DNA of 64,000 bases, taken from the NCBI GenBank assembly GCA_030647905.1, contig JAUSJA010000030.1, positions 62,001-126,000 of the forward strand, read 5' to 3'. Position numbers and translations under genes: made by a program. This stretch comes from Gemmatimonadaceae bacterium. Its GTDB lineage: Bacteria > Gemmatimonadota > Gemmatimonadetes > Gemmatimonadales > Gemmatimonadaceae. Shown here one piece after another: positions 1 through 9,765 of this stretch. The notes under the pieces were generated by a model that worked only from the letters and a program-made list of their open reading frames with translations, made no database searches and was not told the origin of the DNA. The first letter of the stretch is position 1, and the number at the start of each line of letters is the position of its first letter.

Positions 1-34
1 CACGTCTGAAGCGCCGATCGCCGACGGCGTAACG

Positions 35-1000
35 CTACCTTCGTCTCAATCCGTCCCACGCCGCGCCGGCGTACCGCCGCGCGACATCCGCGTCATACTG
101 GTCACGCCGCACCCATGCGACGGCGCGGCGAACGCCGAACATCGCGAGGAGACTCGCACAGAATGCGGCGTAGGCAACGGGACTCCGACCGGTTCGGAAG
201 AAATAGAGAGCGCCCTTGAGGTACTCCGGATAAAGGTTGCGCGATCCGTCGCGAACCGTTTGGCTCCCGTAGTGGATCACGCTCGCCTCGGGATAGTAGA
301 CGACCTTCCATCCGTTCTCGTGGAACCGGCGGTGCCACTCAGTTTCCTCTCCGCCGACGATTGCCACTTCGACCATCGGCCCGACCTGCCGCACCGCTTT
401 CATTCGCATCGCTACGCACGCGCCCCGGAGAGTATCCACTTCGACCGTGCGGTCGTGCGCCCAGTAGCGGGACGAGCCTTCCTTCGACCGGAGTATGGGC
501 GCGAGACGCCCGAGGATCGAATCGGTGAACGGCAGCTCGCGGAGACCGGAATGCGCGAGCAGGATCTGCGGCATGGATGGAAATCCGTACGTGGACGGCT
601 GGAGGGACCCGTCAGGATTCAGCAGGCGCGGGCTGGCGACGCCAACGCGCGAATTCTCCGGCCTGTCGAGGAATTCCGTCACGAGGCGGATGGCGTCGGG
701 AAGGATCAGGAGGTCGTCGTTCAGCAGCCAGACATACCGCGCCCGGGAGACCCTCAGCACGCGATTATGATTGGCCGCAAACCCTTTCGGTGTCTCGTTA
801 TCGAGCACCGTCGCCTCCGGGTAGCGCGCGCGAAGGCGCCCGGCCAGTCCACTGCCGGGGGTGTTGCAGGTCACTGTCACGCTCCATGCGTAGCGCGACC
901 CCTTCATCGTCTTCGTCAGCGATTCGAGGCAACCGAACAGCATCTCCTCGTTGGAGCCGCTCACGATCGAGAATTCGATGTCCTTATCCCGCGATCCCAT
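35..1000 (-). CDS. Family 2 glycosyltransferase, rhamnosyltransferase-like (WbbL type)
   Basis: A 321-residue cytoplasmic GT-A enzyme expected to transfer an activated sugar to a lipid-linked glycan. The strand EFSIVSGS opens the nucleotide-binding fold, the acidic metal motif is LNDDLLIL (NDD at 94-96), SPRLLNPDGSLQPS is typical of WbbL-like rhamnosyltransferases, and GGEETEW (216-222) is the catalytic acidic patch. I chose the ATG at 1000; an upstream ATG at 1066 would make the gene overlap the divergent neighbour. The 38 bases between the two starts cannot hold two full promoters, so one start may be wrong. Donor and linkage cannot be read from the sequence. Confidence 0.85.
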   Translation of the reverse strand: MGSRDKDIEFSIVSGSNEEMLFGCLESLTKTMKGSRYAWSVTVTCNTPGSGLAGRLRARYPEATVLDNETPKGFAANHNRVLRVSRARYVWLLNDDLLILPDAIRLVTEFLDRPENSRVGVASPRLLNPDGSLQPSTYGFPSMPQILLAHSGLRELPFTDSILGRLAPILRSKEGSSRYWAHDRTVEVDTLRGACVAMRMKAVRQVGPMVEVAIVGGEETEWHRRFHENGWKVVYYPEASVIHYGSQTVRDGSRNLYPEYLKGALYFFRTGRSPVAYAAFCASLLAMFGVRRAVAWVRRDQYDADVARRYAGAAWDGLRRR

Positions 1001-1038
1001 TGCTTCCAACGTCGGCCCCCGATAGCCTACCCCACGAA

Positions 1039-2094
1039 ATGCACTCGGTCTCGATTCTAATCCCATGTTATCACGAACGGAACTTCATCCGTGCTTGTCT
1101 CGACTCAGTCAGAGCCTTCGAGATGCCTGACGGAGCGACGCTCGAGGTTCTCGTTCTGGACGGGATGTCCACCGACGGGACGCGCGAGATCGTTTCGAGT
1201 ATCGAACAATCGGATTCGCGCATAAGAATGGTGGATAATCCGAGCCGCACACAGTCCGCTGCCCTGAACCTCGGAGTATCGATCGCCACGGGCGACTACG
1301 TGATGCGGCTCGACGCGCATTCAGTATATCCGCCCGATTATCTCGCGCTGACGCTGGAGACGGCGATCAGAACCGGCGCCGACAATACCGGCGGGGTGGT
1401 CGTCACGCTGCGCCGCGGGGAGGGTTACCAGTCGGCGCTCGTGCAGGCGATCACCACGCACAAGTTCGGCGTCGGCGACTCCGGCTTCAGGACAAACGCG
1501 GCCGAGGGGGAGGCGGACACTGTTCCCTACGGCTGCTTCAAGCGGGACGTGTTCGCCAAGGTCGGTCTGTTCGACGAGCGGCTTATCCGCGCCCAGGACT
1601 ACGAGATGAACCGGCGGATAATCGCCGCTGGCGGAACTGTGTGGATGAATCCATGGATACAGGTCCGATACTTCCAGCAGCCGGACCTCGCGTCCTTCAT
1701 CCGCAAGCAGGTCGTCTACGAGGCGCCGTATAACGCGTATCTCTGGTATCTCGCGCCTTACGCGTTTACCCCCCGGCACGCCATCACCGGAGTCTTTGCC
1801 GCAGGGGTGATCGCTGGTCTGGCCATTTCGCCCTTTTCGACGTTCGTGCGCTGGACTTTCGCGGCCGTCATGACGCTCTATCTGCTTCTGGCGATTCTTT
1901 CGGGCGTCCAGCAGGCAGTGAGGTACCGCGAGCCGCGCCATGTGATCTTCGCTCCCGTCGCCTTCTTTCTCTATCATTTTCTGCACGGGACCGGCGTTCT
2001 GATCGGGCTCGCCCGGCTGGCGACGGGCACGGCTCCAGTCCAGGGAAAGCCCGAGCCGTGGCCCGGCGCGGGCCGGTTTCGGGCCTGGCCGTGA
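1039..2094 (+). CDS. Family 2 glycosyltransferase, ExoA-like, membrane-anchored
   Basis: A 351-residue enzyme resembling succinoglycan-type ExoA transferases. Seen: SILIPCYHE opening strand, DxD-equivalent LDAH (92-94), VPYGCFKRDVF and RAQDYEMNRR acceptor-side motifs, then about three hydrophobic segments between residues 245 and 330 that anchor it to the inner membrane. The open frame extends far upstream, but the family-like N-terminus begins at the ATG used here. It is followed by 180 bases before the aminotransferase operon. The sugar specificity is unknown. Confidence 0.85.
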   Translation: MHSVSILIPCYHERNFIRACLDSVRAFEMPDGATLEVLVLDGMSTDGTREIVSSIEQSDSRIRMVDNPSRTQSAALNLGVSIATGDYVMRLDAHSVYPPDYLALTLETAIRTGADNTGGVVVTLRRGEGYQSALVQAITTHKFGVGDSGFRTNAAEGEADTVPYGCFKRDVFAKVGLFDERLIRAQDYEMNRRIIAAGGTVWMNPWIQVRYFQQPDLASFIRKQVVYEAPYNAYLWYLAPYAFTPRHAITGVFAAGVIAGLAISPFSTFVRWTFAAVMTLYLLLAILSGVQQAVRYREPRHVIFAPVAFFLYHFLHGTGVLIGLARLATGTAPVQGKPEPWPGAGRFRAWP

Positions 2095-2274
2095 CTGCCA
2101 ATGGCGGCACCCCTCTCCCGGCCCGATCCCGCCAGCCGTGGATCGCTGCCGCAAAGGCACTGGCACTCGGTGGCAAAATCGGGATAAATTGTACGCTGAC
2201 AACCAGTTGGCGAACTCAGCACGATTCTCGTGGAGGCCAGCAGGCACTCCCCGTAATCTGACTCGTACCTGCGT

Positions 2275-3405
2275 ATGACTTCCCCCGCCTCGACGTCGAT
2301 GTCCGTACCGTTCTTCCGGTATCCGCATCTCTTCGCCCAGCAACGCGAAGAGATTTTGAGCGCGATGACGGCAGTCATGGATCGTGGCGCGTTCATTCTT
2401 CAGAGCGACCTCGTCGAGTTCGAGACGGCGATCGCCAACTTTACCGGGGCAAAGCACGCTCTCGGTGTTGCCAATGGGACCGATGCGCTGATCATCGCTC
2501 TCCGGGCGGCTGGAGTCGGGCCCGGCGACGAGGTCATAGTCCCCTCGCACACCTACGTCGCCTCGGCGGCCTCGATCCACTTCGCCGGCGCAACGCCTGT
2601 TCTCGTGGAATGCGGCGCCGACCACATGATGGATCCGGAGTCGGTCGCGGCGGCCGTCACCTCTCGCACGCGCGCGATCATGCCTGTGCAGCTGAACGGC
2701 CGCACCTGCGACATGGACGCTCTTCAGGCGATCGCAGACCGGCACGGACTCCTCATCATCGAGGACGCGGCGCAGGCGATCGGATCGAAGTTCAAGGGCC
2801 GGAACGCCGGCACCTTTGGCATCGCGGCAGCGATCAGTCTCTATCCCGCAAAGATCCTCGGCTGCTTCGGCGACGGAGGCGTCCTTCTCACCAATGACGC
2901 CGACATGGCGCGGAAGATGTCGCTGCTGAGAGATCATGGCCGCGACGAGACCGGTCTTGTCGTCACATGGGGGCTCAACTCGCGGCTCGACAATCTCCAG
3001 GCGGCTGTACTGAACGTGAAGCTTCCGCAGCTCGACGCCGAGATCGAGCGCCGCCGGCAGATCGCGCGCCTGTACCGCGAAGGACTGCAGGATATCGAAG
3101 ACATTGTGCTCCCGCCGGGACCGGACAACGATCCCGACCACTTCGATGTCTATCAGAACTACGAGATAGAGTCCGGCAGGCGCGACGACCTGCGCGCGCA
3201 GCTGGAGAAGGGCGGCATCCGCACCATCATCCAGTGGGCCGGCAAGCCGGTGCATCATTTCGAAGGGCTCGGCCTTACCGGCTTCAAGCTCCCCTTCACC
3301 GACCGTCTTTTCACCCGCTGCTTCCTGCTCCCGATGAACACCTCGCTCAGCGATGACGAGGTCGCATACATCTGCGAGCGAATCCGGAAATTCCATGCGG
3401 GCTAG
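2275..3405 (+). CDS. DegT/DnrJ/EryC1/StrS sugar aminotransferase
   Basis: A 376-residue PLP enzyme predicted to convert a nucleotide-linked keto-sugar to an amino sugar, using glutamate in most relatives. The PLP lysine is K193 in LYPAKILGCFGDGG; ANGTDAL (67-72), the cofactor-phosphate loop, and IIEDAAQAIG (161-170) with the PLP-ring aspartate are intact. Closest in feel to the FdtB/QdtB/DesV group of 3- or 4-aminotransferases, which is a judgement by eye. It opens an operon whose next gene overlaps it by 11 bases and encodes a thiamine-diphosphate enzyme, so the two probably act on one sugar pathway. An alternative start is the ATG at residue 9. Confidence 0.88.
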   Translation: MTSPASTSMSVPFFRYPHLFAQQREEILSAMTAVMDRGAFILQSDLVEFETAIANFTGAKHALGVANGTDALIIALRAAGVGPGDEVIVPSHTYVASAASIHFAGATPVLVECGADHMMDPESVAAAVTSRTRAIMPVQLNGRTCDMDALQAIADRHGLLIIEDAAQAIGSKFKGRNAGTFGIAAAISLYPAKILGCFGDGGVLLTNDADMARKMSLLRDHGRDETGLVVTWGLNSRLDNLQAAVLNVKLPQLDAEIERRRQIARLYREGLQDIEDIVLPPGPDNDPDHFDVYQNYEIESGRRDDLRAQLEKGGIRTIIQWAGKPVHHFEGLGLTGFKLPFTDRLFTRCFLLPMNTSLSDDEVAYICERIRKFHAG

Positions 3406-4477
3406 CGTGGAGCCAGGGGTGTATCGGAACGCTTCATCCCTTGGCAATCTTGCGGATGCGGACCGTTATCACGAGCCGCTTTCCATTGACGCCGACGACA
3501 CGACTGCGTTGCTGAACGGGCTTCAGCGGATGATTCTGATCCGCGTCGTCGAGGAAAAAATCGGCGACATGGTTTCGCAGGGCGTAGTGAAATGCCCCTG
3601 CCATCTGGCGATCGGACAGGAAGCGCCGGCCGTTGGCGTCGCCGGATACGTGCGCAAGGGCGACCGTGTGTTCGGTGCGCATCGCTCGCACGGCCACTTC
3701 CTTGCGCTCGGCGGCTCGCCACACGGGCTGCTCGCTGAAGTCCAGGGCAAGGACACCGGCGTGTCGCGCGGCATGGGTGGCTCGATGCACCTGATTGACA
3801 TCCCCAACGGGCTCTTTGGAACCGTGCCGATCGTCGGCGCGACGATTCCGATCGCGGTAGGCGCGGGAATCGCGGCGAAGATGGACGGGAACGGCGACAT
3901 GGCAGTCTCGTTCTTCGGTGACGGCGCGACGGAGGAAGGCGCATTCCACGAGTCCATGAACCTCGCGGCGACGATGAAAGTGCCGGTGCTGTTCGTGTGC
4001 GAGAACAACTTCTTCTCGAGCCACCTGCACATCAACCTGCGCCAGCCCGACACGTCCGTCTGCAGGTACGCCGAAGCCCACCGCGTGGGCTGGGCGCGCG
4101 CCGATGGAAACGATCTCGCCGCCGTGCGCGCGGTAACGAAGGAAGCGGTGGAAGCCATTCGCGCCGGCGAAGGTCCGCGGTTCCTCGAGCTCGTCACGTA
4201 CCGCTGGAGAGGACACGTAGGGCACCGCGAGGACGAAGACGTGGGCGTGAAGCGCAAGGACGATCTTGCCGCATGGAAGCTGCGCGATCCCATCAGCCGC
4301 CTCGCCGTAGCACTCGAATCTCTCGGGGCCCTCGACCGCCAGCAGCTCAAGCGCTACTGGACCGATGCGCACTCGGTGGTCGAGGAGGCGTGGGCAGCGG
4401 CCACACACGACGGCTATCCGCCGGCGAAGGCACTTCTCAGCCGCGTTTACAGCGGGACCATGGCACGCAAGCATTGA
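3395..4477 (+). CDS. Thiamine-diphosphate dehydrogenase E1-like, alpha subunit
   Basis: A 360-residue protein matching the alpha subunit of 2-oxo-acid dehydrogenase E1 enzymes. The ThDP/Mg motif runs from GDG at 175-177 to NN at 204-205 with the expected 26-residue spacing, and AHRSHGHFLALG and SRGMGGSMH are typical alpha-subunit active-site loops. The ATG at 3395 overlaps the aminotransferase stop. The beta subunit follows with a TTGA overlap, but no lipoyl E2 or flavoprotein E3 lies in the window, so this is unlikely to be a standard pyruvate or acetoin dehydrogenase. A role in ketol transfer onto a keto-sugar, as the unrelated single-chain ThDP enzyme YerE does, is an inference. Confidence 0.85.
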   Translation: MRASVEPGVYRNASSLGNLADADRYHEPLSIDADDTTALLNGLQRMILIRVVEEKIGDMVSQGVVKCPCHLAIGQEAPAVGVAGYVRKGDRVFGAHRSHGHFLALGGSPHGLLAEVQGKDTGVSRGMGGSMHLIDIPNGLFGTVPIVGATIPIAVGAGIAAKMDGNGDMAVSFFGDGATEEGAFHESMNLAATMKVPVLFVCENNFFSSHLHINLRQPDTSVCRYAEAHRVGWARADGNDLAAVRAVTKEAVEAIRAGEGPRFLELVTYRWRGHVGHREDEDVGVKRKDDLAAWKLRDPISRLAVALESLGALDRQQLKRYWTDAHSVVEEAWAAATHDGYPPAKALLSRVYSGTMARKH

Positions 4478-5487
4478 AACAGGCACCAGTAACCACAGGG
4501 TACGGAGCCGCGATCCGCGACGGCTTCGAGTATCTCCTCGCAAATCATCCATCGGTGTTCACCATCGGCCAGGGGTTGTGGAGCCCCTGGTACGTCGGCA
4601 ACTCGATGACGGACCTCGACAGCCAGTTCGGACGCGAGCGCGTGATTGACACGCCCGTCTCCGAGCTGGGATGCACGGGTGCGGCGCTGGGCGCGGCACT
4701 GTGTGGCTACCGTCCGGTGGTCATTCACCCGCGCGTGGACTTCATGCTGCTGGCGGTGGACCAGATCGTCTCGCAGGCGGCGAAGTGGCGCTCGATGTTC
4801 GGCGGCCAGGTGTGCGCGCCGATCACCGTGCGCGCGATCATCAACCGCGGCGGCGAGCAGGGCGCGCAGCATTCGCAGTCGCTGCAGTCGTGGTTCGCCC
4901 ACATCCCCGGCCTGCGGGTGGTGATGCCTTCCACTCCCACTGACGCGCGCGATCTCCTCATCGCGAGCGTGCTTTCGGACGATCCCGTTCTCTACCTCGA
5001 CGACCGCTGGCTGTACGGGCTCGAAGAGGAGCTGCCGCCGATCGAGGAGAGGAATCTCGCGCTCGAGGGTCCGCGCCTCACGCGCACGGGCCAGGATCTC
5101 ACGCTCGTCGGCTGCAGCTACAGCGCGCATCTCTGCCGCGAGGCGGCGGCACGACTCAGCGCCAACGGCATCGAGTGCGACGTGATAGACATCCGCGTTC
5201 TGAATCCGCTCGACGCGACGCTGCTCATCAAGTCGGCGAAGAAGACCGGACGCGTGCTCGCCGTGGATGGCGACTGGAGAAGCTGCGGAATGGCGGCCGA
5301 GGTGATCGCGTCAATCGTGGAGGCGGTGGATCCGCGGGTGATGCGTGCCGCGCCGCGCCGGGTGACGCTGCCAGATGCCCCAGCGCCCACGAGTAGTCCG
5401 CTCGAGCGCAGTTATTATCCCACGGTGGATTACATCGTACAGCGCGGCCTCGCGCTCGTCGGAGCGCAGCAAGAAACTTTCGAATGA
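4474..5487 (+). CDS. Thiamine-diphosphate dehydrogenase E1-like, beta subunit
   Basis: A 337-residue transketolase-like beta subunit. DTPVSELGCTGAALGAAL contains the conserved glutamate (E64) that activates the ThDP aminopyrimidine in this family, and the C-terminal transketolase domain (LVGCSYSAHLCREAAARL onward) is present. No ATG lies near the domain start; the TTG at 4474 overlaps the alpha-subunit stop as TTGA, so I chose it. It ends with an ATGA overlap into the phosphoglycosyl transferase. The coupling argues for an alpha2beta2 enzyme dedicated to a glycan precursor. Confidence 0.85.
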   Translation: MKQAPVTTGYGAAIRDGFEYLLANHPSVFTIGQGLWSPWYVGNSMTDLDSQFGRERVIDTPVSELGCTGAALGAALCGYRPVVIHPRVDFMLLAVDQIVSQAAKWRSMFGGQVCAPITVRAIINRGGEQGAQHSQSLQSWFAHIPGLRVVMPSTPTDARDLLIASVLSDDPVLYLDDRWLYGLEEELPPIEERNLALEGPRLTRTGQDLTLVGCSYSAHLCREAAARLSANGIECDVIDIRVLNPLDATLLIKSAKKTGRVLAVDGDWRSCGMAAEVIASIVEAVDPRVMRAAPRRVTLPDAPAPTSSPLERSYYPTVDYIVQRGLALVGAQQETFE

Positions 5488-6224
5488 AGCGTCTGCTGGA
5501 CATCGTCGCGGCGGCACTGGGGCTCCTCGTCCTGTCGCCGCTGCTGGCAATTCTTTGCTTCGCCATCTGGCTTCAGGACTATCACTCGCCGTTCTACATC
5601 GCGAGCCGGATCGGCCGCGGCGAGCGCCCGTTCCGCATGGTGAAGCTGCGCTCGATGGTGATCCGCGCAGATCGCACGGGAGTGGACTCCACCGCCGGCG
5701 ACGACCCGCGCATCACTTCGCTCGGCAGATTCATCCGGCGATTCAAACTCGACGAGATTCCGCAGTTGTGGAACGTGCTCGGCGGAAGCATGTCGCTGGT
5801 GGGTCCGCGGCCGAACGTCGAGCGCGAGACGGTACTCTACACGCCCGACGAGAAGCGACTGTTGAGCTCGCGCCCGGGCATCACCGACCTCGCTTCGATC
5901 GTCTTCGCCGACGAGAGCGAGATCCTGCAGGGCAGCGCGGACCCGGACCTCAGGTACAATCAGGTCATCCGCCCCTGGAAGTCGCGCCTCGGGCTTCTGT
6001 ACGTTGACGCGCCGCCGAGTGTCGCGCGGGACCTCCGGGTGATCGCGCTGACCGTGCGCGGCGCGCTCGACCGTGGCGCGGCGCTCCGTGGCGTGCACCA
6101 TATCGCGGCCGCCATTGGAGCCGATCCCGGACTACTGGAGATCATCACACGCCGGCACCCGCTTCCGGCCGGTGCGCCGCCGGGCGCGAGCGAGATCGTT
6201 CAGAGCCGGGCCGTCGTCGCGTAA
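5484..6224 (+). CDS. Monotopic phosphoglycosyl transferase (bacterial sugar transferase family)
   Basis: A 246-residue initiating enzyme that moves a sugar-1-phosphate from a UDP-sugar to undecaprenyl phosphate at the cytoplasmic face of the inner membrane. Seen: one N-terminal hydrophobic segment (about 4-28), the catalytic Asp-Glu dyad in FKLDEIPQLWNVLGG, and SLVGPRP. The protein is of the short PglC/WbaP-catalytic-domain size, with a roughly 60-residue C-terminal extension rich in Ala and Gly that I cannot assign. It closes the aminotransferase-E1 operon, so it may load the sugar made by those genes. A second, unrelated initiator (WecA type) lies at 12533-13558. Confidence 0.9.
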   Translation: MKRLLDIVAAALGLLVLSPLLAILCFAIWLQDYHSPFYIASRIGRGERPFRMVKLRSMVIRADRTGVDSTAGDDPRITSLGRFIRRFKLDEIPQLWNVLGGSMSLVGPRPNVERETVLYTPDEKRLLSSRPGITDLASIVFADESEILQGSADPDLRYNQVIRPWKSRLGLLYVDAPPSVARDLRVIALTVRGALDRGAALRGVHHIAAAIGADPGLLEIITRRHPLPAGAPPGASEIVQSRAVVA

Positions 6225-6299
6225 CGAGACCCGGCCGAGTAGTGAGTCAAATCCCCTGGCCGGCAAAATCGTCGCGCGGGCGCGCGACGATCTGCCCGC

Positions 6300-6977
6300 T
6301 CAGGATTTCCGGAGCACGGTAGTCATCTGTCCGACAGCCGGCGGGATCAGCGCCTGCACCGCGAAGTACAGCGACGGCGCATACCGCGACAGCGCACGGC
6401 CGAGTGGCGGGACGAGCGCTCCCTTCTCTCTCGCCACCACGCTGGTCGCGCCGCCGACGTCGAACAGCTTGGCGATGCGCCTCTTCGACATCGCCTTGTA
6501 CACGTCGCTGCCGGGTTTGGAGTAGCGCCAGTCCACCAGCATCAGGTAGCCGCCGGGTTTCGTCACTCGCACCATCTCGCGGGCGATGCGGCTGGCCATG
6601 TCATCCGACGGAATCAAAACGAACATCGTTGACTCGAAGACGATGTCGAAGTCGCCGGCGCCGTAGCTCATCGCGTCGCCGCTCTCGCATCTCAGGTCGG
6701 CGAGCGGAAGAGCTCGCCTCGCCTGCTCGATCCGCTCCGTGCTGATGTCCACTCCCGACATCTGCTGCTGCGTGAAGCCGAGTCGAAGGAACTGGATGAG
6801 GCCGGCACCGGTTCCGCAGCCGACGTCGAGTATGCGCGCCGACTCGCGTTCGAGATCCATCCGCCGCAGCGCGCGTATGTTCGCCCTGTCGAAGGCGAAC
6901 GTCTGGAAGGTTACTTCCGGATTGCCGAGGAGGTCGTTGCGGTCCGCCTTGTGCTCTTCATAGTATCGGCTGTACAC
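6300..6977 (-). CDS. Class I SAM-dependent methyltransferase
   Basis: A 225-residue methyltransferase with motif I ILDVGCGTGAGL (49-60), an acidic ribose contact in GVDIS and a post-motif region typical of small-molecule methyltransferases. The GTG start at 6977 sits four bases after the stop of the preceding lipoprotein gene; an ATG at 7052 in the same frame would overlap that gene by 71 bases and is less likely. The substrate is unknown. Its position within the island suggests sugar methylation, but its co-transcription with a TolB-like lipoprotein leaves this open. Confidence 0.8.
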   Translation of the reverse strand: MYSRYYEEHKADRNDLLGNPEVTFQTFAFDRANIRALRRMDLERESARILDVGCGTGAGLIQFLRLGFTQQQMSGVDISTERIEQARRALPLADLRCESGDAMSYGAGDFDIVFESTMFVLIPSDDMASRIAREMVRVTKPGGYLMLVDWRYSKPGSDVYKAMSKRRIAKLFDVGGATSVVAREKGALVPPLGRALSRYAPSLYFAVQALIPPAVGQMTTVLRKS

Positions 6978-6981
6978 GCCG

Positions 6982-7881
6982 TCACTTGGTGGAGCAAAAG
7001 TCGTCCGCAGCCGCGTTCGTCGTGAGCCGCGTTGGATTGCTTCCGTCCGCATTCATGATCCAGATGTCGTTGCTGCCGCCGCGGTTGCTCATGAAGCAGA
7101 TCTGGCGCCCGTTGGAGCTCCACGCGGGACGACCGTCGGACGCGGGATTTTTCGTGAGGTTCACCTGGTTGGTGCCCTCGTACGGCAGATCGTGGAAGTC
7201 CATCGTGTAGATCTCGAAGTTGCCGTCGCGGAAGCTCGTGAACGCGATCCTGGTTCCGTCGGGCGACCACGCGGGCGACTGGTCGGCACCGCCCGCGGTG
7301 GTGTAGCGATACACCACGTTGGTGTGGTTCACCAGGACGTAGATGTCGTCGTTCACCGAGTTCCGGTTGGCCTGAAAAGCGATATATCGCCCGTCGGGTG
7401 ACCACGTGGGATACGTGTCGGTCGCGAAATGGTCGGTGAGCCGAGTCACGTTGTTGCCTTCGTTGCTCATCACAAACAGCTCGAACTGCCCCAGCCGGTT
7501 GCTCGAGAACACGACCCTCAATCCGTCAGGAGACCACGCCGCGTTTTCGTCTGTGGACGGATCGTTCGTCAGATTCCTCAGCCCGGTCCCATCCGGGTTC
7601 ATAACCTCGATGTCCATATTCCCGCTGCGATTGGACTGGAACAGAACGAAGCGTCCGTCGGGAGACCAGGCCGGATGCGTGTCCTGCGCGCCGTTGGTCG
7701 TCAGACGCGTTTGATTCGTTCCGTCCGAATTCATCGAGTAGATCTCGTCGTTCCCGTCGCCATTGGAGACGAAGAGAATCTTCGGCTCCATCTGCCGCAG
7801 CGACGGGCCGGTGGACTCGATGCAGCTTCCAATGGTGACCGCGACGAGGATCCACCCGGCGGCTTTGTACGCACGTCTCAT
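6982..7881 (-). CDS. TolB-like beta-propeller lipoprotein (PD40 repeats)
   Basis: A 299-residue predicted lipoprotein. After a short signal segment the lipobox-like TIGSC gives a lipidated Cys20, followed by SCIESTGPS. The mature part is built of about six propeller repeats with the recurring motif PAWSPDG and the pairs IYSMNSDGT / IEVMNPDGT / IWIMNADGS, as in TolB and PD40-repeat proteins. A GAGGAG sequence lies about ten bases upstream of the ATG at 7881, which favours it over the ATG at 7890. A periplasmic scaffold or binding role is expected. There is no obvious link to the glycan apart from the adjacent Wzi-like gene 14 bases upstream. Confidence 0.85.
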   Translation of the reverse strand: MRRAYKAAGWILVAVTIGSCIESTGPSLRQMEPKILFVSNGDGNDEIYSMNSDGTNQTRLTTNGAQDTHPAWSPDGRFVLFQSNRSGNMDIEVMNPDGTGLRNLTNDPSTDENAAWSPDGLRVVFSSNRLGQFELFVMSNEGNNVTRLTDHFATDTYPTWSPDGRYIAFQANRNSVNDDIYVLVNHTNVVYRYTTAGGADQSPAWSPDGTRIAFTSFRDGNFEIYTMDFHDLPYEGTNQVNLTKNPASDGRPAWSSNGRQICFMSNRGGSNDIWIMNADGSNPTRLTTNAAADDFCSTK

Positions 7882-7904
7882 TGAATCCATGCTCCTCGCG
7901 ACGC

Positions 7905-9593
7905 CTACCATCCCAGCATGCTCATCGTTACGGACAGATAGTGGCTCGACCTGTCGCCGATGGCCGACGCGTCCGACCCGCACCCACTGGTGCGCTGAAA
8001 GAACGTGTTGTATCTCGTCAGCTTGGAGTAGTCGGCCTGCAAGCGGAAGAATCTCGTTCCGAACCCCGCGCGGGCCCCCGGGTAGACGGTGACGTCGTGA
8101 AAGCAGCGGTGCGGATTGTTCTTGGCGAAGAACGCGTCGTTGTTGAATCGCGTCCGGCCGAAGTTCGCTCCGAGAGCAAAACCTCCGCGCAGGTAATCTG
8201 CCGCGAACCACTGGCCCGAAGAGCCCGGCCCTATTCCGGCGCCGAGCATCTGCCCTTCGTTCGTGTATCCCTGTATCACCGCTCGACTGGTGTAGAACGA
8301 TCCGTTCGGCCTGAACCTGTAAGTCGTGCTCTGCTCGACGTTCGTGAACTCGCTCTGGATGCGGAACCGTGCGGGCCCATTTCCAATCGGCCTGACCCAC
8401 TGCAGTCCCGAGGTGTAACCGCGGCTGTGCATGGGCTCGAGCAGGAAGTCACGAATGGATTTCGGCATCTCTGCGCGTGCCCACTCGATATAGGTCTCGA
8501 GCCCGTAGCTCGGAAGCACCCAATGGGCGAACACGGAGAGAATCTGATCCGGTCCGGGCGTGAAGGTCGAATCGGTGACCGGAAGCGCATTGGGATGGCC
8601 GACGCTCGACAGAAAGTTGAAGGCCTTCGCGGCAACGCCGCTGTACCCGTCGACCGGAGCGAATACGGAGCGCGAGAATCCGAGTGTCAATCCGGAAGCC
8701 GGCGAGTGCTTCCAGATCAGGGAGATTGCGCTGATCGAGCGGACGTCGTTCGTGATGTCCTTGTCGAAATAATCCGACTCGTGGAGTCCACCGACGATCC
8801 ACCGGCCCTCGAACTGGCCGATCGCGCTCCGCAGAGGGCGCGCGGTCCTCAGAAAAGCGTGAGGAAAGCCGGCGGCGTTATCGCTGAAGATGATCGGATT
8901 CCGGATCGCCGGGCCCCACCACTCGTTCTCGCTTGCGGCGCCGGCCTGGAACGCGCCGAACGATGCCGTCACCGACGATTGCCCCGGATGAATCCTGCTT
9001 ATCGCCGAGCCGCCGAAGCGATACGGCAGATCGATCGAGTACGGAACGACGTTGAATGGCGACGAGAAGCCGCTCCGCGACGCGGGAATTGGCCTGGCGT
9101 ACCGGAGATCGGTCGGGTCAATCGAAAGATTGTGGTTGGACGAATAGACGAACTCGGGAATCGCCACGACGCGCACAGGCCCGAACGTCGCGGTGAAACC
9201 AGCCATCACTCTCCCGTTGTAACCCTTCCCCGCCCACAGGGCCCCGTCGTTCTGGCCGAACGGCAGATCGCTGTTCGTCACTGATGTGATGCGCGGAAGC
9301 ACGATACTGAACGAGCGCGGCACAAGCCCCGACGCGCGCGGATCGGTGAGCGACGACGTGGACCGCAGGAACAGGCCCTGATACGGAGCGTGGCCTTGCA
9401 GCTCAGCGAGACGCAGCCGGTCCACGGAATCGCCGCTCACCGTCACGACCACCTCTGTGAACGGGGCAATCACGGGCGCTGGAGCCGACACTGTCGGGGC
9501 AGCACCTGGCTCACGCTGCGATGCGGCAGTCCCGGCAACGCCCAACATGAGGACCGCAGGCAGCAGATAAGAAAGACGCTCGAATGGACGCAT
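7905..9593 (-). CDS. Wzi-like capsule assembly outer-membrane protein (copy 1)
   Basis: A 562-residue secreted protein with an N-terminal signal peptide (cleavage expected near GTAASQ, residue 26) and a long beta-barrel-like remainder. It shares family landmarks with the divergent gene at 9766: [24 protein letters not shown] and GQMLGAG. Wzi proteins are outer-membrane lectins that help retain or organise capsule at the cell surface. The start is the ATG at 9593, immediately before the hydrophobic signal segment. It heads a minus-strand group with the lipoprotein and methyltransferase genes. Confidence 0.82.
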   Translation of the reverse strand: MRPFERLSYLLPAVLMLGVAGTAASQREPGAAPTVSAPAPVIAPFTEVVVTVSGDSVDRLRLAELQGHAPYQGLFLRSTSSLTDPRASGLVPRSFSIVLPRITSVTNSDLPFGQNDGALWAGKGYNGRVMAGFTATFGPVRVVAIPEFVYSSNHNLSIDPTDLRYARPIPASRSGFSSPFNVVPYSIDLPYRFGGSAISRIHPGQSSVTASFGAFQAGAASENEWWGPAIRNPIIFSDNAAGFPHAFLRTARPLRSAIGQFEGRWIVGGLHESDYFDKDITNDVRSISAISLIWKHSPASGLTLGFSRSVFAPVDGYSGVAAKAFNFLSSVGHPNALPVTDSTFTPGPDQILSVFAHWVLPSYGLETYIEWARAEMPKSIRDFLLEPMHSRGYTSGLQWVRPIGNGPARFRIQSEFTNVEQSTTYRFRPNGSFYTSRAVIQGYTNEGQMLGAGIGPGSSGQWFAADYLRGGFALGANFGRTRFNNDAFFAKNNPHRCFHDVTVYPGARAGFGTRFFRLQADYSKLTRYNTFFQRTSGCGSDASAIGDRSSHYLSVTMSMLGW

Positions 9594-9657
9594 TAAATGA
9601 TGACGTTTCGATGTGATGACTCGTGCGGCACGCGGAGCGATCGGAGACCCGGCACGC

Positions 9658-9686
9658 TTGCTCCGTACAGTTCGCGAGCGTAAATA
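9658..9686 (+). promoter_or_regulatory. Candidate sigma70-type promoter for the second wzi-like gene
   Basis: TTGCTC and TAAATA hexamers are separated by exactly 17 bases in the 172-base divergent region, about 80 bases upstream of the ATG at 9766. Match by eye only. Confidence 0.35.
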
Positions 9687-9765
9687 TAGTGTCTCCGCAC
9701 GGGTACGCGCCGCGCCGATCTGTATTGACGGCGGATCCTGCAATTCTCTCGTCAGACTGCCAGTG

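Noticed and set aside
2160-2180. A sigma54-like TGGCAC element in the gap before the aminotransferase
   Set aside because: The required GC of the -12 element is one base out of register.
1321-3447. A 708-codon minus-strand frame across the ExoA-like and aminotransferase genes
   Set aside because: It spans two well-supported plus-strand genes and their gap, with composition typical of antisense frames.
3395-5487. Pyruvate or acetoin dehydrogenase complex genes
   Set aside because: No E2 or E3 gene follows, and the neighbours are sugar-nucleotide and lipid-carrier enzymes.
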